A stretch of 64,000 nt of DNA from Paraburkholderia sp. D15 (GCF_029910215.1 NZ_CP110396.1:2170001-2234000), one strand, 5' to 3'; counted from the first letter of the stretch, positions 39,347 to 48,595 are shown. The notes: a model not told the origin generated them from the sequence alone. Program-made: numbers and translations.

Positions 39347-40146
39347 GCAAGGAATACAAGCAGAGGAAACAGGCAGGAGAAACAGGAAGTGGAAACAAGC
39401 ACGAAAAAAAAGCCCCGTCGCGACAACATCCTGTCTTCATCGTATCGCGATGCCGATGCATGAAATGATGAAAAGACTTTTAAAACGAAGCGAATTGAAG
39501 CGAATTTTTCGAAGAGGAATTACAGGAAAAATAGCACATTGCGTAGTCGCTGAAGCGTGATCGAAAGCCTGTGACGTTATGCGGCTAAGCGTGGCTGATT
39601 TTCGCTTGAGCCGTCATCGCTTCTCTTCTTCTCATTTAACGTTATTGAACAATCACGATGTGCTGCTGCATGCAGCAGCATAGCAACGCGCGTGTTATCG
39701 CAATGCGATGTCGAGCACAGATGGCTGCACGTCGAACGACAGGCCATCATGAAATCGCGCCAACGTACCCACTATTGCGCGTGTCGCTGCGTTTGAAACG
39801 CTCCATGAGACCGTGCCTCCAAAGCAATGCCGAGACTATCGTTGCGAACGCAACGTCCCGGATAAGCGCTTAACGACTTCCGTTTTAATGAAGTATTCGA
39901 TGATGCATGAGCGCTTTCACACACTCTCTCATTGCGGACATTCATGCGCGAGTTGTCTGATTGCGTTGGCTCGCGAAAACCCTATGTGCGCTGACCGACA
40001 TAACGAATCAATTGGCAATCTTTTTGAACGATCAAGAGTACTAACATGCAGTCTGCATTACACAAGGTGAGCGCCCGCCAATGAGATGTGCGCCACATAC
40101 ACACAGCAGGACACGCCGACCCACCCTCACATCACAGGACGCCATC
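39347..40146. other. 800-base gene-poor stretch with palindromes
   Basis: No convincing gene is present. The first half is AT-richer than the surrounding genome. It contains a perfect 20-base palindrome at 39661-39680 and a smaller inverted repeat ATGCAG/CTGCAT at 40045-40057, about 90 bases before the next small gene. The promoter of that gene probably lies near the second repeat. Confidence 0.45.
39661..39680. repeat. perfect 20-base palindrome
   Basis: TGCTGCTGCATGCAGCAGCA reads the same on both strands. It may bind a dimeric protein or form a cruciform; no gene boundary explains it. Confidence 0.7.
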
Positions 40147-40344
40147 ATGAGCAAACTCACCAAGCTGTTCAAAACCGTCTACAACGCAACGAAGACGCCT
40201 GACTATCCGGAAGACCACACATGGAGCCCGTCGTCGATGGCGCAACAACGCGCACTCGGCGCAGCGGAAGCGGAGAAGCTTGCCGCCAACCGCGAAACGG
40301 TGGAGCGCGAAGGTGCCGCTCTGCCGGGCAATGCAGTTGCTTAA
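40147..40344 (+). CDS. hypothetical 65-residue protein
   Basis: The frame begins at ATG 40147 (MSKLTKLFKTVYNATKTPDY) and ends 13 bases before the next small gene, with which it probably forms a two-gene operon. The product is soluble, with an N-terminal amphipathic stretch and an Ala/Glu-rich helical second half. I do not recognise the family. A terminator follows the second gene. Confidence 0.6.
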   Translation: MSKLTKLFKTVYNATKTPDYPEDHTWSPSSMAQQRALGAAEAEKLAANRETVEREGAALPGNAVA

Positions 40345-40357
40345 CGGGAGGCGGGCC

Positions 40358-40678
40358 ATGTTCAACTTCATTGCCCGCGTCTTTCGCACGAAGTCCGTCA
40401 CGGTCATGACGACACGTCGCGCACAGTGGGCGGCGGTCAAGGCCGTCGCGGCCCTGTCGGGCGACGCGTCGCTGATCGCGTCCGTCGCGGACGCGGAACT
40501 GCGTGCGCGCGATGCTCTTGCGAAGACCTACGGCGCCGCGGCGCTGACCCAGCTCGATGACAGGCAGACCGACCAGATGTACGGTCTGGCGCTGCGCCTG
40601 ATCGAAGCCACAGAAGAATACCAGGCGAATCCCGACGTTCATCAGGAACTGGCGCGCATCCTCTACGCGGCCGCGTGA
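40358..40678 (+). CDS. hypothetical 106-residue helical protein
   Basis: ATG 40358 follows GGGAGG (40345-40350). The product (MFNFIARVFRTKSVTVMTTR and onward) is Ala-rich and predicted mostly helical, with no signal peptide or membrane helix. It follows the 65-residue gene by 13 bases and ends about 30 bases before a terminator, so the two small genes form a compact transcription unit. Family and function are unknown to me. Confidence 0.68.
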   Translation: MFNFIARVFRTKSVTVMTTRRAQWAAVKAVAALSGDASLIASVADAELRARDALAKTYGAAALTQLDDRQTDQMYGLALRLIEATEEYQANPDVHQELARILYAAA

Positions 40679-40707
40679 AAACCGCCTGAAAACCTTTACA
40701 CCCCCGG

Positions 40708-40754
40708 CGCCTGCCCGTTGCCTTCAAGGAAGCAACGCGCAGGCGTCGCATTTT
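40708..40754 (+). terminator. intrinsic terminator after the small-gene pair
   Basis: An interrupted stem (40708-40714 with 40739-40745, then 40716-40721 with 40732-40737 and a short inner part) is followed by TTTT at 40751-40754. It ends the + transcript just before the convergent histidine kinase gene. Confidence 0.65.
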
Positions 40755-40812
40755 GCGTGTCGCTTTACGGCCGTCCGGTTGCGACCTGACGTTGCAACCG
40801 CGAGGATGCGTG

Positions 40813-42300
40813 CTAGCCGTCGCGACGCAGTGTCAGGATCGCGTCGAGTCCGCCATTCGTCCGATTTTTCAACACGAGGGTGCCACCATGCGCGGTGGCG
40901 ATACTGCGCGCGATCGTCAGACCGAGGCCGGTGCCGGACGGGGTCGATGCATCCGCTCCGTGTCCTGCCGTGCGAGCGGCGAGCCGGAAATACGGCTCGA
41001 ACACGCGTTCGAGCATCGCTTCGTCGGCGATGCCGGGACCGCGATCGCCGACTGCGATCCGCACCACTCCCTCCGCTTCGTCGATGCGGATCGACGCTTC
41101 GCCGCCGTGGCGGATTGCGTTGTCCACGAGGTTCTGCAGGCAGCGCTTCAGATTGCGCGGATAGCCGGGAAAGGGACTCAGCGCATGGCCGTCGACCGAA
41201 ACCGTATGGCCGGCTTCGCGTGCATCCGCGGCAAGACTCTCGAGCATCGAGTCGAGATCGATGTCGTGACGCGCTTCCGTGATCTCCACGCCTTGCACCG
41301 CGTCGAGCGTGGCGCGCACCATCGCTTCCATCTCGTCGAGGTCGCCGCGTAAGCGCTCACGCCATTGCGGATCGGGCAGCATCTCCGCACGCAGTCGCAA
41401 ACGGGTGAGCGGCGAGCGCAGATCGTGCGAGACGGCCGTGAGAAAACGCGTGCGTGCCGCGAGGCCATCGGTCAACTGCTGTTGCATCGTGTTGAACGAT
41501 TGCGCGGCGGTGCGGACTTCGCGCGGTCCGCTCACGGGTAAGGGCGCGCGATACATATTGCGGCCGAGCGCTTCGGCGGCTTTCGCGAGTTCCCGCAACG
41601 GCCGCACGGCGAAACGCACCGCGACGAGCGCGATGAGAAACACGGCCATGAAGCGCACGAAGTAGATACGCAGCAGATAGTCGAGCACCAGCGACCAGGG
41701 TTGGGTCTGCATGCCGGCTTGCCCTTCGTTCGCCTCGACATCGAGCCACGGCCCGTTGGGTACTTTCAGCTGCACGTGAAAATCGCCGGTGGGCATGCGC
41801 GAATTGAACAGGCTGAGCATGCCCGTGTGGTGACCGCTTTCGTCGCGCAGATGGGCGTCGAGCAGATGCAGGTCGACGCTTTCATGAAGGCGTCGCGCGA
41901 TGACGCCCGACACGAGATTGCCCACCATCTGCTGCGCGATCGAGCCATCCGCGTGGTTGTTCGTCGATGCCGTGGGCGTGTCGATCACGTTCAATCGATA
42001 ACGCGCGTCGCCGAGCTGTTCGACGATCGCGCGGCGTGAGGTGGCGTCGGGCGCATGTTGCAGAAGCCGCACCGTGTCCGCGAGACGGCTCGCGAATAAA
42101 CGCGCGGGAATTTCGAGCGTGCGATTGTCGTGCGTCTCGAACCAGATCGTGCTGGTGAACAACTGACCGCCGAACATGCCGGCGACCAGAATCAACACGA
42201 GCCGGCCGTACAACGTGTCGGGCCATAGCAGCGACAGACAACGGGCCGTACGCCGACAGGCGCAGCGAAACACAAGGCGCGGCCACGCACGCAGCTTCAT
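40813..42300 (-). CDS. membrane sensor histidine kinase
   Basis: From ATG 42300 the protein has about 495 residues; ATG 42333, overlapping the regulator gene by 20 bases, is the alternative. It has one membrane helix near the N-terminus (YGRLVLILVAGMFGGQLF), a periplasmic domain of about 150 residues, a second helix (FMAVFLIALVAVRFAVR) and HAMP. The H-box with the phosphorylated histidine is FLTAVSHDLRSPLTRLRLRA, followed by N-box NLVDNAIRHGG, DRGPGIA and GTGLGLTIA. It is the EnvZ/RstB type and pairs with the OmpR-type regulator encoded directly upstream. The signal is unknown. Confidence 0.92.
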   Translation of the reverse strand: MKLRAWPRLVFRCACRRTARCLSLLWPDTLYGRLVLILVAGMFGGQLFTSTIWFETHDNRTLEIPARLFASRLADTVRLLQHAPDATSRRAIVEQLGDARYRLNVIDTPTASTNNHADGSIAQQMVGNLVSGVIARRLHESVDLHLLDAHLRDESGHHTGMLSLFNSRMPTGDFHVQLKVPNGPWLDVEANEGQAGMQTQPWSLVLDYLLRIYFVRFMAVFLIALVAVRFAVRPLRELAKAAEALGRNMYRAPLPVSGPREVRTAAQSFNTMQQQLTDGLAARTRFLTAVSHDLRSPLTRLRLRAEMLPDPQWRERLRGDLDEMEAMVRATLDAVQGVEITEARHDIDLDSMLESLAADAREAGHTVSVDGHALSPFPGYPRNLKRCLQNLVDNAIRHGGEASIRIDEAEGVVRIAVGDRGPGIADEAMLERVFEPYFRLAARTAGHGADASTPSGTGLGLTIARSIATAHGGTLVLKNRTNGGLDAILTLRRDG

Positions 42301-42313
42301 CGCGCGAGCCGCT

Positions 42314-43027
42314 TCAAGCTTCGTATGCGACATCGGCGACCAGCATATAGCCTTCGTTGCGCACGGTGCGAATCACCTCCGGGCGCCGCGTGACATCTTT
42401 CAGATGCTGCCGCAGACGGCTGATGCACACGTCGATCGAACGGTCCAGCGGCGTGCGTTCCTTGCCGAATACCTGGTCGAGCAGAAACTCGCGCGACAGC
42501 GGCCGGTTCGGATGATCGAGCAGGGTTCGCAGCGTGCGATAGTCGGAGCCGCCGAGCGACACCACCACGCCCTCGGGCGACAGCATCTGCTTCATGCGCG
42601 TGTCGAGCCGCCAGCCCGCGAAGCTGACGAACGCGCTCGCATCCGCACGCGGCGCCGCCGGCATCGCGCGCGTGCGTCGGAGGACCACCTTGATCTTGGC
42701 GATCAGCTCGCGCGGGTCGAAGGGTTTGGGCAGGTAATCGTCGGCGCCCATTTCGAGGCCGAGAATGCGATCGAGCAGTCCGCCGCGCGCGCTCAGGATA
42801 ATGATCGGCACGCTGTGCGCGCGCCGCAATTCACGCGTGATGTCGAGACCGTCCTCGCCGTCCAGCATCAGATCGAGCACGATCAGATCGACCTGCGATG
42901 TGTCGAGGATGCGTTGCATCTGCGTACCGTTGGCGGCCGTGCTCGCGTCGTAGCCCATCTCGCGCAGATAGTCGCGCAGCAACTGACGGATGTTGGGATC
43001 GTCGTCGACGATCAATATGTGGTCCAT
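42314..43027 (-). CDS. OmpR-family response regulator
   Basis: ATG 43027 gives 237 residues. The receiver domain (1-120) shows ILIVDDD at the N-terminus, the phospho-acceptor aspartate in LIVLDLMLDGEDGL and the lysine in YLPKPFDP. The C-terminal winged helix (about 140-235) has RSIDVCISRLRQHLKD and IRTVRNEGYML. It is the partner of the kinase downstream. The gene is divergent from a Fur-box-preceded iron uptake operon, so the two share a 204-base control region; whether the system reacts to iron is not known. Confidence 0.93.
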   Translation of the reverse strand: MDHILIVDDDPNIRQLLRDYLREMGYDASTAANGTQMQRILDTSQVDLIVLDLMLDGEDGLDITRELRRAHSVPIIILSARGGLLDRILGLEMGADDYLPKPFDPRELIAKIKVVLRRTRAMPAAPRADASAFVSFAGWRLDTRMKQMLSPEGVVVSLGGSDYRTLRTLLDHPNRPLSREFLLDQVFGKERTPLDRSIDVCISRLRQHLKDVTRRPEVIRTVRNEGYMLVADVAYEA

Positions 43028-43202
43028 CTTCAAACTCTGGTCTTTGCCCGAATGCGCCGTGTTCGCGGTGCGGATGTTAGCCGCGTCGCGAACGGCGTGG
43101 GGCGTCAAGGATGCGTCGCGAAGCGCGCCAACACATTCCATTACAAAACAGCGCGTTTTCAACACATCGCCATTACATTGCGTCGCTAAAGTGACGCCAA
43201 AT

Positions 43203-43221
43203 GGCAATCATTCTCATTCAC
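43203..43221 (+). promoter_or_regulatory. Fur-like box upstream of the iron ABC operon
   Basis: The core AATCATTCTCATT (43206-43218) is identical to that of the box at 47897 and one base from that at 52841. It lies 10 bases before the start of the binding-protein gene, so Fur bound here should block transcription or initiation. Confidence 0.75.
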
Positions 43222-43231
43222 CAACTATATC

Positions 43232-44485
43232 ATGTCGATTTTTCGAAGCCTGTCCGGCCGTCGTTCCCTTGCGCGGCTGGGCTGCGTCGTCGCCGTGTGT
43301 TCGTGGTTCGCGCTGGGCGCGCTTGCCGGTAGCGATGACGCCAATGCGGCGACGCCGGTTGCGGCGTCGAGCGCGCCAGTCGCAGCGGCCGCCAATGCAT
43401 CCGCCAATGCACCCGTTACCGTCACCGATCTCGCCGGCCGCACGATCCGGATTCCCGCCGAACCGCATCGCATTCTGCTCGGCGAAAGCCGGCTGCTGAT
43501 GGCGGTCGCGCTGCTGGAAGGTAAAGAGCCGCTTGCGCGCATCGTCGGTTGGCAAGGCGATCTGCCGGCGATGGACCCGCAGACCTTCAATGCCTACGCA
43601 CAAACCTTTCCCGCGATCAATCGCATCCCGCTGATCGGCAAGGCCACCGAGGACAGCATCAGCGACGAAAAAGCGTTGAGCCTGAAACCCGATCTCGCGA
43701 TCTTCAGCCTCGGCGGTCATGGACCCAGCCGTTACAACGCGCTCGTCAAGCAACTCGAAGCAACCGGTACGACGGTCGTGTTCGTCGATTTTCGTTTGCA
43801 TCCGCTGCAGAACACGCTGCCGAGTATCAAGCTGCTCGGCGCGGTCATGCATCGCGAGAAAGAGGCCGATGCGTACGCGCAGTTTTACGAAGCGCATCTG
43901 TCGCGCGTGCAAAGCGTGGTGAACGCCGTACCGCAAGCACAGCGGCCGAAGGTGTTCGTCGATCTGCTGGCCGGCGTGTGGGACGCGGGTTGCTGCCACA
44001 CGGCGGGCAATGGCAATTTCGGCGAATTCGTCACGGCGGCGGGCGGGCGCAATATTGCTGCCGGTCTGGTGCCGGGTGTACTCGGCGACATCAGCATGGA
44101 GCAGGTGATCGCCGCGCGCCCCGACGTCTACATTGCAACGGGCAGCCGCACGAAACCGGGGCTTGCTTCGCTGCGCGTGGGTGCACTGACGAGCGACGCG
44201 GATGCGCGCGCGAGTCTCGCGACGCTGGTCGCGCGACCGGGCTTCGACACGATCAAGGCGATTCACGATGGCCGTGTGCACGGCATCTCGCACAACTACT
44301 ACGACTCGCCGTACAACATCGTGGCGATCGAAGCGTTCGCGAAGTGGTTCTATCCGCAACAGTTCAGGAACCTCGATGTGCACGCAACGCAGGCGGAGTT
44401 GTATCGCCGCTTCCTCGCGGTGCCGCCGGATGGCGCGTACTGGGTTGACAGCCCGGCGGGTGCATCGCCCATGGCATCGCGCTAA
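43232..44485 (+). CDS. periplasmic iron-siderophore (or haem/cobalamin) binding protein
   Basis: The 417-residue protein has an N-terminal signal sequence (LGCVVAVCSWFALGALA) followed by a long Ala/Pro/Asn linker. The FecB/BtuF-like domain begins VTVTDLAGRTIRIPAEPHRI and includes KPDLAIFSLGG. It is the first gene of the iron uptake locus, directly under a Fur-like box. It would deliver a ferric siderophore to the permease and ATPase encoded after it. A CC pair in WDAGCCHTAG is unusual; a lipoprotein cysteine is not evident. Confidence 0.88.
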   Translation: MSIFRSLSGRRSLARLGCVVAVCSWFALGALAGSDDANAATPVAASSAPVAAAANASANAPVTVTDLAGRTIRIPAEPHRILLGESRLLMAVALLEGKEPLARIVGWQGDLPAMDPQTFNAYAQTFPAINRIPLIGKATEDSISDEKALSLKPDLAIFSLGGHGPSRYNALVKQLEATGTTVVFVDFRLHPLQNTLPSIKLLGAVMHREKEADAYAQFYEAHLSRVQSVVNAVPQAQRPKVFVDLLAGVWDAGCCHTAGNGNFGEFVTAAGGRNIAAGLVPGVLGDISMEQVIAARPDVYIATGSRTKPGLASLRVGALTSDADARASLATLVARPGFDTIKAIHDGRVHGISHNYYDSPYNIVAIEAFAKWFYPQQFRNLDVHATQAELYRRFLAVPPDGAYWVDSPAGASPMASR

Positions 44486-44517
44486 GGCGCCAAGGCACAA
44501 ATCGCTGAAGCCTCAGC

Positions 44518-44547
44518 GGCAGCCGCAGCCGCAGCCGCAGCCGCAGC
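44518..44547 (+). repeat. short (CAGCCG)n tandem repeat
   Basis: Five or so AGCCGC units lie between the binding-protein stop and the permease start. It would not change either protein but may alter spacing in the mRNA. Confidence 0.7.
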
Positions 44548-44588
44548 TTCAGCCGTCTTCATCGCCCCGTCACGCAGAGACCGTTTCG

Positions 44589-45659
44589 ATGTCCACGCTT
44601 CAGAATCACGCGTTCGCGCACGGCGCGAGCGTGCAACGTTATCGCCGTCTCACACGCCGCCGCGTCATCGCGCTACTCGCGCTTGGCGCGCTGATCGTCT
44701 GCGCGCTGCTGTTCGATCTGCGCTCCGGTCCGTCGGGTCTGCCGATCGCGACACTGCTGCGCACGGTGTTCCAACCGTCGTCAGCCGATCCGGCGACGAG
44801 CGTGATCGTATGGCAGATCCGTTTGCCGTACGCGGTGATGGCGCTGATCGTCGGCGCGTCGCTCGGATTGTCGGGCGCGGAAATGCAGACCATCCTCAAC
44901 AATCCGCTCGCGAGTCCCTACACGCTCGGCGTGTCGGCCGCCGCGGCGTTCGGCGCGTCGCTCGCGATCGTGCTCGACGTCGCGATTCCCGGCGTGTCGC
45001 AAACGTGGATCGTGTCCGCCAATGCCTTCGTGTTCGCGTTGCTGTCCGCGCTGTTGCTCGACGGCGTCGCGCGCTGGCGCGGCATGAGCACGGCCGGCGT
45101 CGTGTTGATGGGCATCGCGCTCGTGTTCGCGTTTCATGCGCTGGTGTCGCTGATGCAATTCATCGCGTCGGCGGACGCGTTGCAAGGGCTGGTGTTCTGG
45201 ACACTCGGATCGCTCGCGCGCGCCGACTGGACGAAGATCGCGGTGCTGAGCGCGGCGCTCGCGCTGGCGTTGCCGCTGTCGATGCGCAACGCCTGGACGC
45301 TGACCGCATTGCGTCTCGGCGAGGATCGCGCGGCAAGCTTCGGCATCGACGTGCGACGCTTGCGGCTCGGCACGCTGCTGCGCGTGTCGGTGCTGTCGGC
45401 GCTAGCGGTGTCGTTCGTCGGGACGATCGGCTTCGTCGGGCTGATTGCGCCGCATATCGCGCGCACGCTGTTCGGCGAGGATCACCGTTTCTATCTGCCG
45501 GGTAGTGCGTTGCTGGGCGCGTTGATGCTGTCGCTGGCGTCGATCGCATCGAAGCTGATCATTCCGGGCGTGCTGATTCCGGTCGGCATCGTCACGGCGC
45601 TGGTGGGCATTCCGCTGTTTCTCGGCATCGTCGTGCGTTCGCAGGGGCAACTCGGATGA
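44589..45659 (+). CDS. FecCD-family ABC permease
   Basis: ATG 44589 gives 356 residues with about nine or ten membrane helices. Family segments include IRLPYAVMALIVGASLGLSGAEMQTILNNPLASPYTLGVSAAAAFGA near the N-terminus and FVGTIGFVGLIAPHIARTLFGEDHR near the C-terminus, where the coupling helix contacts the ATPase. It is the channel of the iron-siderophore importer. The stop overlaps the ATPase start by four bases (ATGA at 45656-45659). A long in-frame open stretch upstream inside the binding-protein gene is not coding. Confidence 0.93.
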   Translation: MSTLQNHAFAHGASVQRYRRLTRRRVIALLALGALIVCALLFDLRSGPSGLPIATLLRTVFQPSSADPATSVIVWQIRLPYAVMALIVGASLGLSGAEMQTILNNPLASPYTLGVSAAAAFGASLAIVLDVAIPGVSQTWIVSANAFVFALLSALLLDGVARWRGMSTAGVVLMGIALVFAFHALVSLMQFIASADALQGLVFWTLGSLARADWTKIAVLSAALALALPLSMRNAWTLTALRLGEDRAASFGIDVRRLRLGTLLRVSVLSALAVSFVGTIGFVGLIAPHIARTLFGEDHRFYLPGSALLGALMLSLASIASKLIIPGVLIPVGIVTALVGIPLFLGIVVRSQGQLG

Positions 45660-46474
45660 ACGGTCTGCATATTCACGATCTCAGCGTCGACTATGGGCGC
45701 CGTCGCGTATTGACCGCGCTCGAAGCCGGACCTCTGCCGCGTGGGCAGATCACCGCCTTGCTCGGCCCGAACGGTAGCGGCAAGTCGACGCTGCTGCGCA
45801 CGCTGGCGGGTCTCACGCGAGCCAGCAGCGGCGCGCTATCGCTCGATGGCGAAACGCTCGCGCTAACGGCGGCGAGCGCGCGCTCGCATAGCGTCGTCTA
45901 TCTGCCGCAAGCGCTGCCCGCGGGCGTGCGATTGCAGGTGCTCGAATCGGTGCTGGTCGCGTGCCGCGCGACACGCCCGGCGACGTGGCACGCGCGCGGC
46001 GCGCATCGCGCGGACGACATCGCGCATTCGCATGCGGTGCTGCAACGCCTCGGCATCGACGCATTCGCGACGCGCTCGCTCGACGAACTGTCCGGCGGCC
46101 AGCGTCAACTGGTCGGCATCGCGCAGGCGCTGGTACGCGACCCGCAGGTGCTCCTGCTCGACGAGCCGCTGTCGGCGCTCGATCTGAACCACCAGTTCCA
46201 CGTGATGCAGGTGCTGCGCGACATTACGCGCGAGCGCGGCATCGTGACGGTCGTCGTGCTGCACGACATCAACGTCGCGGTGCGCGCGTGCGATCGCGCG
46301 ATGCTGCTGAACGGCGGCCGCATCGTGCGCTTCGGGGCGCCGGCGGACGTCGTCACGACGGCCAGTCTTGCCGAGGTATTCGGTGTCGTCGCGCGGATCG
46401 AGCCGTGCTCGCGCGGACACCATCAAGTGCTGATCGACGGTCTCGCCGATCGCATGGACGTCGCCGGTCGCTGA
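45656..46474 (+). CDS. ABC transporter ATP-binding protein, FecE type
   Basis: The 272-residue protein has Walker A GPNGSGKST, the signature LSGGQRQLVGIAQAL, Walker B VLLLDEPLSALD and the H-loop VVLHDINVA, as expected for iron-siderophore ATPases. It is translationally coupled to the permease gene. With the binding protein and a homodimer of the permease it makes a complete import system for ferric siderophores or a related chelate. The locus continues 131 bases later with a porin gene on the same strand. Confidence 0.93.
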   Translation: MNGLHIHDLSVDYGRRRVLTALEAGPLPRGQITALLGPNGSGKSTLLRTLAGLTRASSGALSLDGETLALTAASARSHSVVYLPQALPAGVRLQVLESVLVACRATRPATWHARGAHRADDIAHSHAVLQRLGIDAFATRSLDELSGGQRQLVGIAQALVRDPQVLLLDEPLSALDLNHQFHVMQVLRDITRERGIVTVVVLHDINVAVRACDRAMLLNGGRIVRFGAPADVVTTASLAEVFGVVARIEPCSRGHHQVLIDGLADRMDVAGR

Positions 46475-46604
46475 GCAGCACGCGGCCGTTCCGTTTCATT
46501 TCGCCGTCAGCTCTGTTTCGAACGATGTCCTCGCACAGGACATCGCCTCGTCACGCGCGCTCGCGGCGCTTCAACTCAATCGACAGACAGACCAGGGGAA
46601 AACA

Positions 46605-47756
46605 ATGAAAAAGGTTCTCGTAGTGGCGGCATGCGCGGCAGGGTACGGCGCGATGCACGCGCCCACGGCGCACGCGCAGTCGAGCGTCACGCTGTCCGGC
46701 ATCATCGATGCGGGACTTTCTTACGTGAGCAATCAGAACGGTCACGACAACGTCCAGGCCGGCAGCGGCAATGTGACCGGCAGTCACTGGAGCGTGCGCG
46801 GCCGCGAAGATCTGGGCGGCGGCACAGCCGCGATCTTCCAGCTCGAAAGCGGCTTCAGCGTGATGAACGGATCGCTGCGTCAAGGTGGCCGGATGTTCGG
46901 CTACCAGGCGTACACCGGACTGACGGATAACCGTTTCGGCACCTTCACGCTCGGCCGGCAATACGATTCGGTGGTCGACTATCTGGCGCCGCTCAGCTTC
47001 ACCGGACATCATCCCGGCGGCAACAATCTCGCCGCGCATCCTTACGACAACGACAACCTGAACAACTCGTTTCGCGTGAACAACTCGCTGAAGTTCGCGA
47101 GCAACAATTATTCGGGCCTGCGCTTCGGCGCACTGTACGGTTTTTCCAACGAGGCCGACGGTTTCGACGACAACCGTCTGTATAGCTTCGGTGCGTCATA
47201 CGACACGGGACCGTTGAGTTTCGGCGCGGGTTATCTGCAAGCGAACAACGGCGGCAGCGCCAACACGAACGGCGCATTGACGCTGACCGATCGCACTTTC
47301 GTCGCCGCGCGTCAGCGCACGTACGGCGCGGGCGTGAATTACACGCTCGGCGCGGCGCTTTTCGGTTTCGTGTGGACGCGCACGCAACTCGGCGGCCTCG
47401 CGACCATCAACGGCGCGAACAGTCTCGGCCTCGTGCAGAACGGCCAGGGCGCGAGTTTCAGCAATTACGAAGCGAACGCGAGCTATGCATTGACCGCGGC
47501 GCTGAGTCTGAACGGCGAATACACGTACACGTCCGGCGCGATATCGAACGTGAGCGGCGGCCATCATCCGAAGTGGCACGAAGTGTCGTTGCAAGCGGAA
47601 TATGCACTGTCCAAACGCACCGATGTCTATCTGCAGGGCAGCTACGAGCGCATCAGCGCGGACGGCTCGGGTTTGACGGCGGATATCAGCGGGCAAGGCG
47701 CGTCGTCGACGAATCAGCAGGTGGTCGTGGCGGCCGGCATGCGGCATAAGTTCTGA
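46605..47756 (+). CDS. Gram-negative porin, Burkholderia OpcP/OmpC-like
   Basis: The 383-residue protein has a signal peptide ending HAQ-SSV and the family start SSVTLSGIIDAGLSYVSNQNG. The pattern SHWSVRGREDLGGGTAAIFQLESGF and the final GMRHKF are typical of trimeric 16-strand porins of Burkholderiales. It would form a general or moderately selective outer-membrane channel. Its position inside an iron locus is notable, but no Fur box is seen directly before it; it may be read through from the ABC operon or have its own promoter. Confidence 0.92.
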   Translation: MKKVLVVAACAAGYGAMHAPTAHAQSSVTLSGIIDAGLSYVSNQNGHDNVQAGSGNVTGSHWSVRGREDLGGGTAAIFQLESGFSVMNGSLRQGGRMFGYQAYTGLTDNRFGTFTLGRQYDSVVDYLAPLSFTGHHPGGNNLAAHPYDNDNLNNSFRVNNSLKFASNNYSGLRFGALYGFSNEADGFDDNRLYSFGASYDTGPLSFGAGYLQANNGGSANTNGALTLTDRTFVAARQRTYGAGVNYTLGAALFGFVWTRTQLGGLATINGANSLGLVQNGQGASFSNYEANASYALTAALSLNGEYTYTSGAISNVSGGHHPKWHEVSLQAEYALSKRTDVYLQGSYERISADGSGLTADISGQGASSTNQQVVVAAGMRHKF

Positions 47757-47896
47757 CACTCGCCAAGACTGAGGACTGAGGACTGAGACTTGACGCTAAG
47801 GCGTTGGATTCGACGCTCGTCGCCGACCCCGTGCGGGACGATCGCGACGAGCGCCGGCGTGAGGGTGTCACGACGAAAAACCGACCGGGCGTGTAT

Positions 47897-47915
47897 GATA
47901 ATCATTCTCATTAAC
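47897..47915 (+). promoter_or_regulatory. Fur-like box upstream of the DUF3325-DUF3649-PepSY operon
   Basis: GATAATCATTCTCATTAAC fits the Fur consensus well, and its 13-base core (47900-47912) is identical to that at 43206. It lies about 35 bases before the ATG at 47949. Shortly upstream are three GACTGAG repeats (47766-47788). Confidence 0.8.
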
Positions 47916-47948
47916 AAGCTCTGACCTCGGACGCCGCTTCGTCGCATC

Positions 47949-48227
47949 ATGGGTAATGTCTTCATCGCCACGCTGGCCTGTGCCGGCGCGTTGTTTTTCT
48001 ACTGCAGCGCGCCCAGCCAGCGCTGGTTGCGCCGGCCGTTACCCGCGCGTCCCGCCCGCATGGCGGCGGCGGTGTGCGTCGCGTCGTCGGTCGTGTATGC
48101 GGCTGGCGCGATGCCGGCGGCGACTTCCTTGTCCATCGTCGTGACGACGTTGATGGCGAGCCTGACCGCTTGTCCGTTCATCGGCGCGTTGATCGAGCGC
48201 GGGCGCAACCGGCGCGTCGTGCGATGA
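47949..48227 (+). CDS. DUF3325-like small membrane protein
   Basis: The 92-residue product has three hydrophobic segments and starts MGNVFIATLACAGALFFYCSAPSQRWLRRP. Size and position before DUF3649 and PepSY proteins fit DUF3325, a small family found in siderophore uptake loci. It follows a strong Fur-like box and overlaps the next gene by four bases (ATGA at 48224-48227). The role is unknown; it may stabilise or help the PepSY membrane protein. Confidence 0.75.
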   Translation: MGNVFIATLACAGALFFYCSAPSQRWLRRPLPARPARMAAAVCVASSVVYAAGAMPAATSLSIVVTTLMASLTACPFIGALIERGRNRRVVR

Positions 48228-48538
48228 CGCGCGCGCTGAATGCACGGCACGCGGCCGGTTCGATCGAACACGGGTTGCTGCTGAAATGCGTCGCCGGCGT
48301 GCTCGGCGGATTCGGTCTGGCGATCGCGGCGAGCGCACTGCTCGCGCGCCTGTCGCCAGGCGGTCTGACGGCGGCGAGCAAATTCCATGTGGTGATGTGG
48401 CTGGTGCCGCCGCTGTGGATCGCGGTGGTCTCGGCGGCGTTTCTGTTTCGTGGCGCCGCGCGCGCGTTCGTCTGGCTCGCGGTCGCGAACGCGGCGGCGT
48501 TTGCGTTGGTGCTGGTGTGCCAGCGCTGGCCGGTTTGA
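48224..48538 (+). CDS. DUF3649-like small membrane protein
   Basis: From ATG 48224 the product has 104 residues and three predicted helices, with the conserved-looking LLLKCVAGVLGGFGLAIA and KFHVVMWLVPPLWIAVVSAAFLFR. DUF3649 proteins typically sit between DUF3325 and PepSY-associated proteins in iron loci. It is translationally coupled to the gene before it and lies 57 bases before the PepSY gene. No biochemical role is established as far as I know. Confidence 0.75.
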   Translation: MTRALNARHAAGSIEHGLLLKCVAGVLGGFGLAIAASALLARLSPGGLTAASKFHVVMWLVPPLWIAVVSAAFLFRGAARAFVWLAVANAAAFALVLVCQRWPV

Positions 48539-48595
48539 GGGCGCAGGCCGTTGACCCCGCGAGCGGCGCGCCGCTCGCTTCATTTTCCGTTCAGC

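Noticed and set aside
39661..39680. Palindrome considered as an insertion-sequence end or replication origin
   Set aside because: No second copy, target duplication, transposase remnant, DnaA boxes or replication gene is seen nearby.
39658..39873. 71-codon plus-strand frame in the gene-poor region
   Set aside because: It begins in the palindrome (Met-Cys-Cys-Cys), has no ribosome site and looks random.
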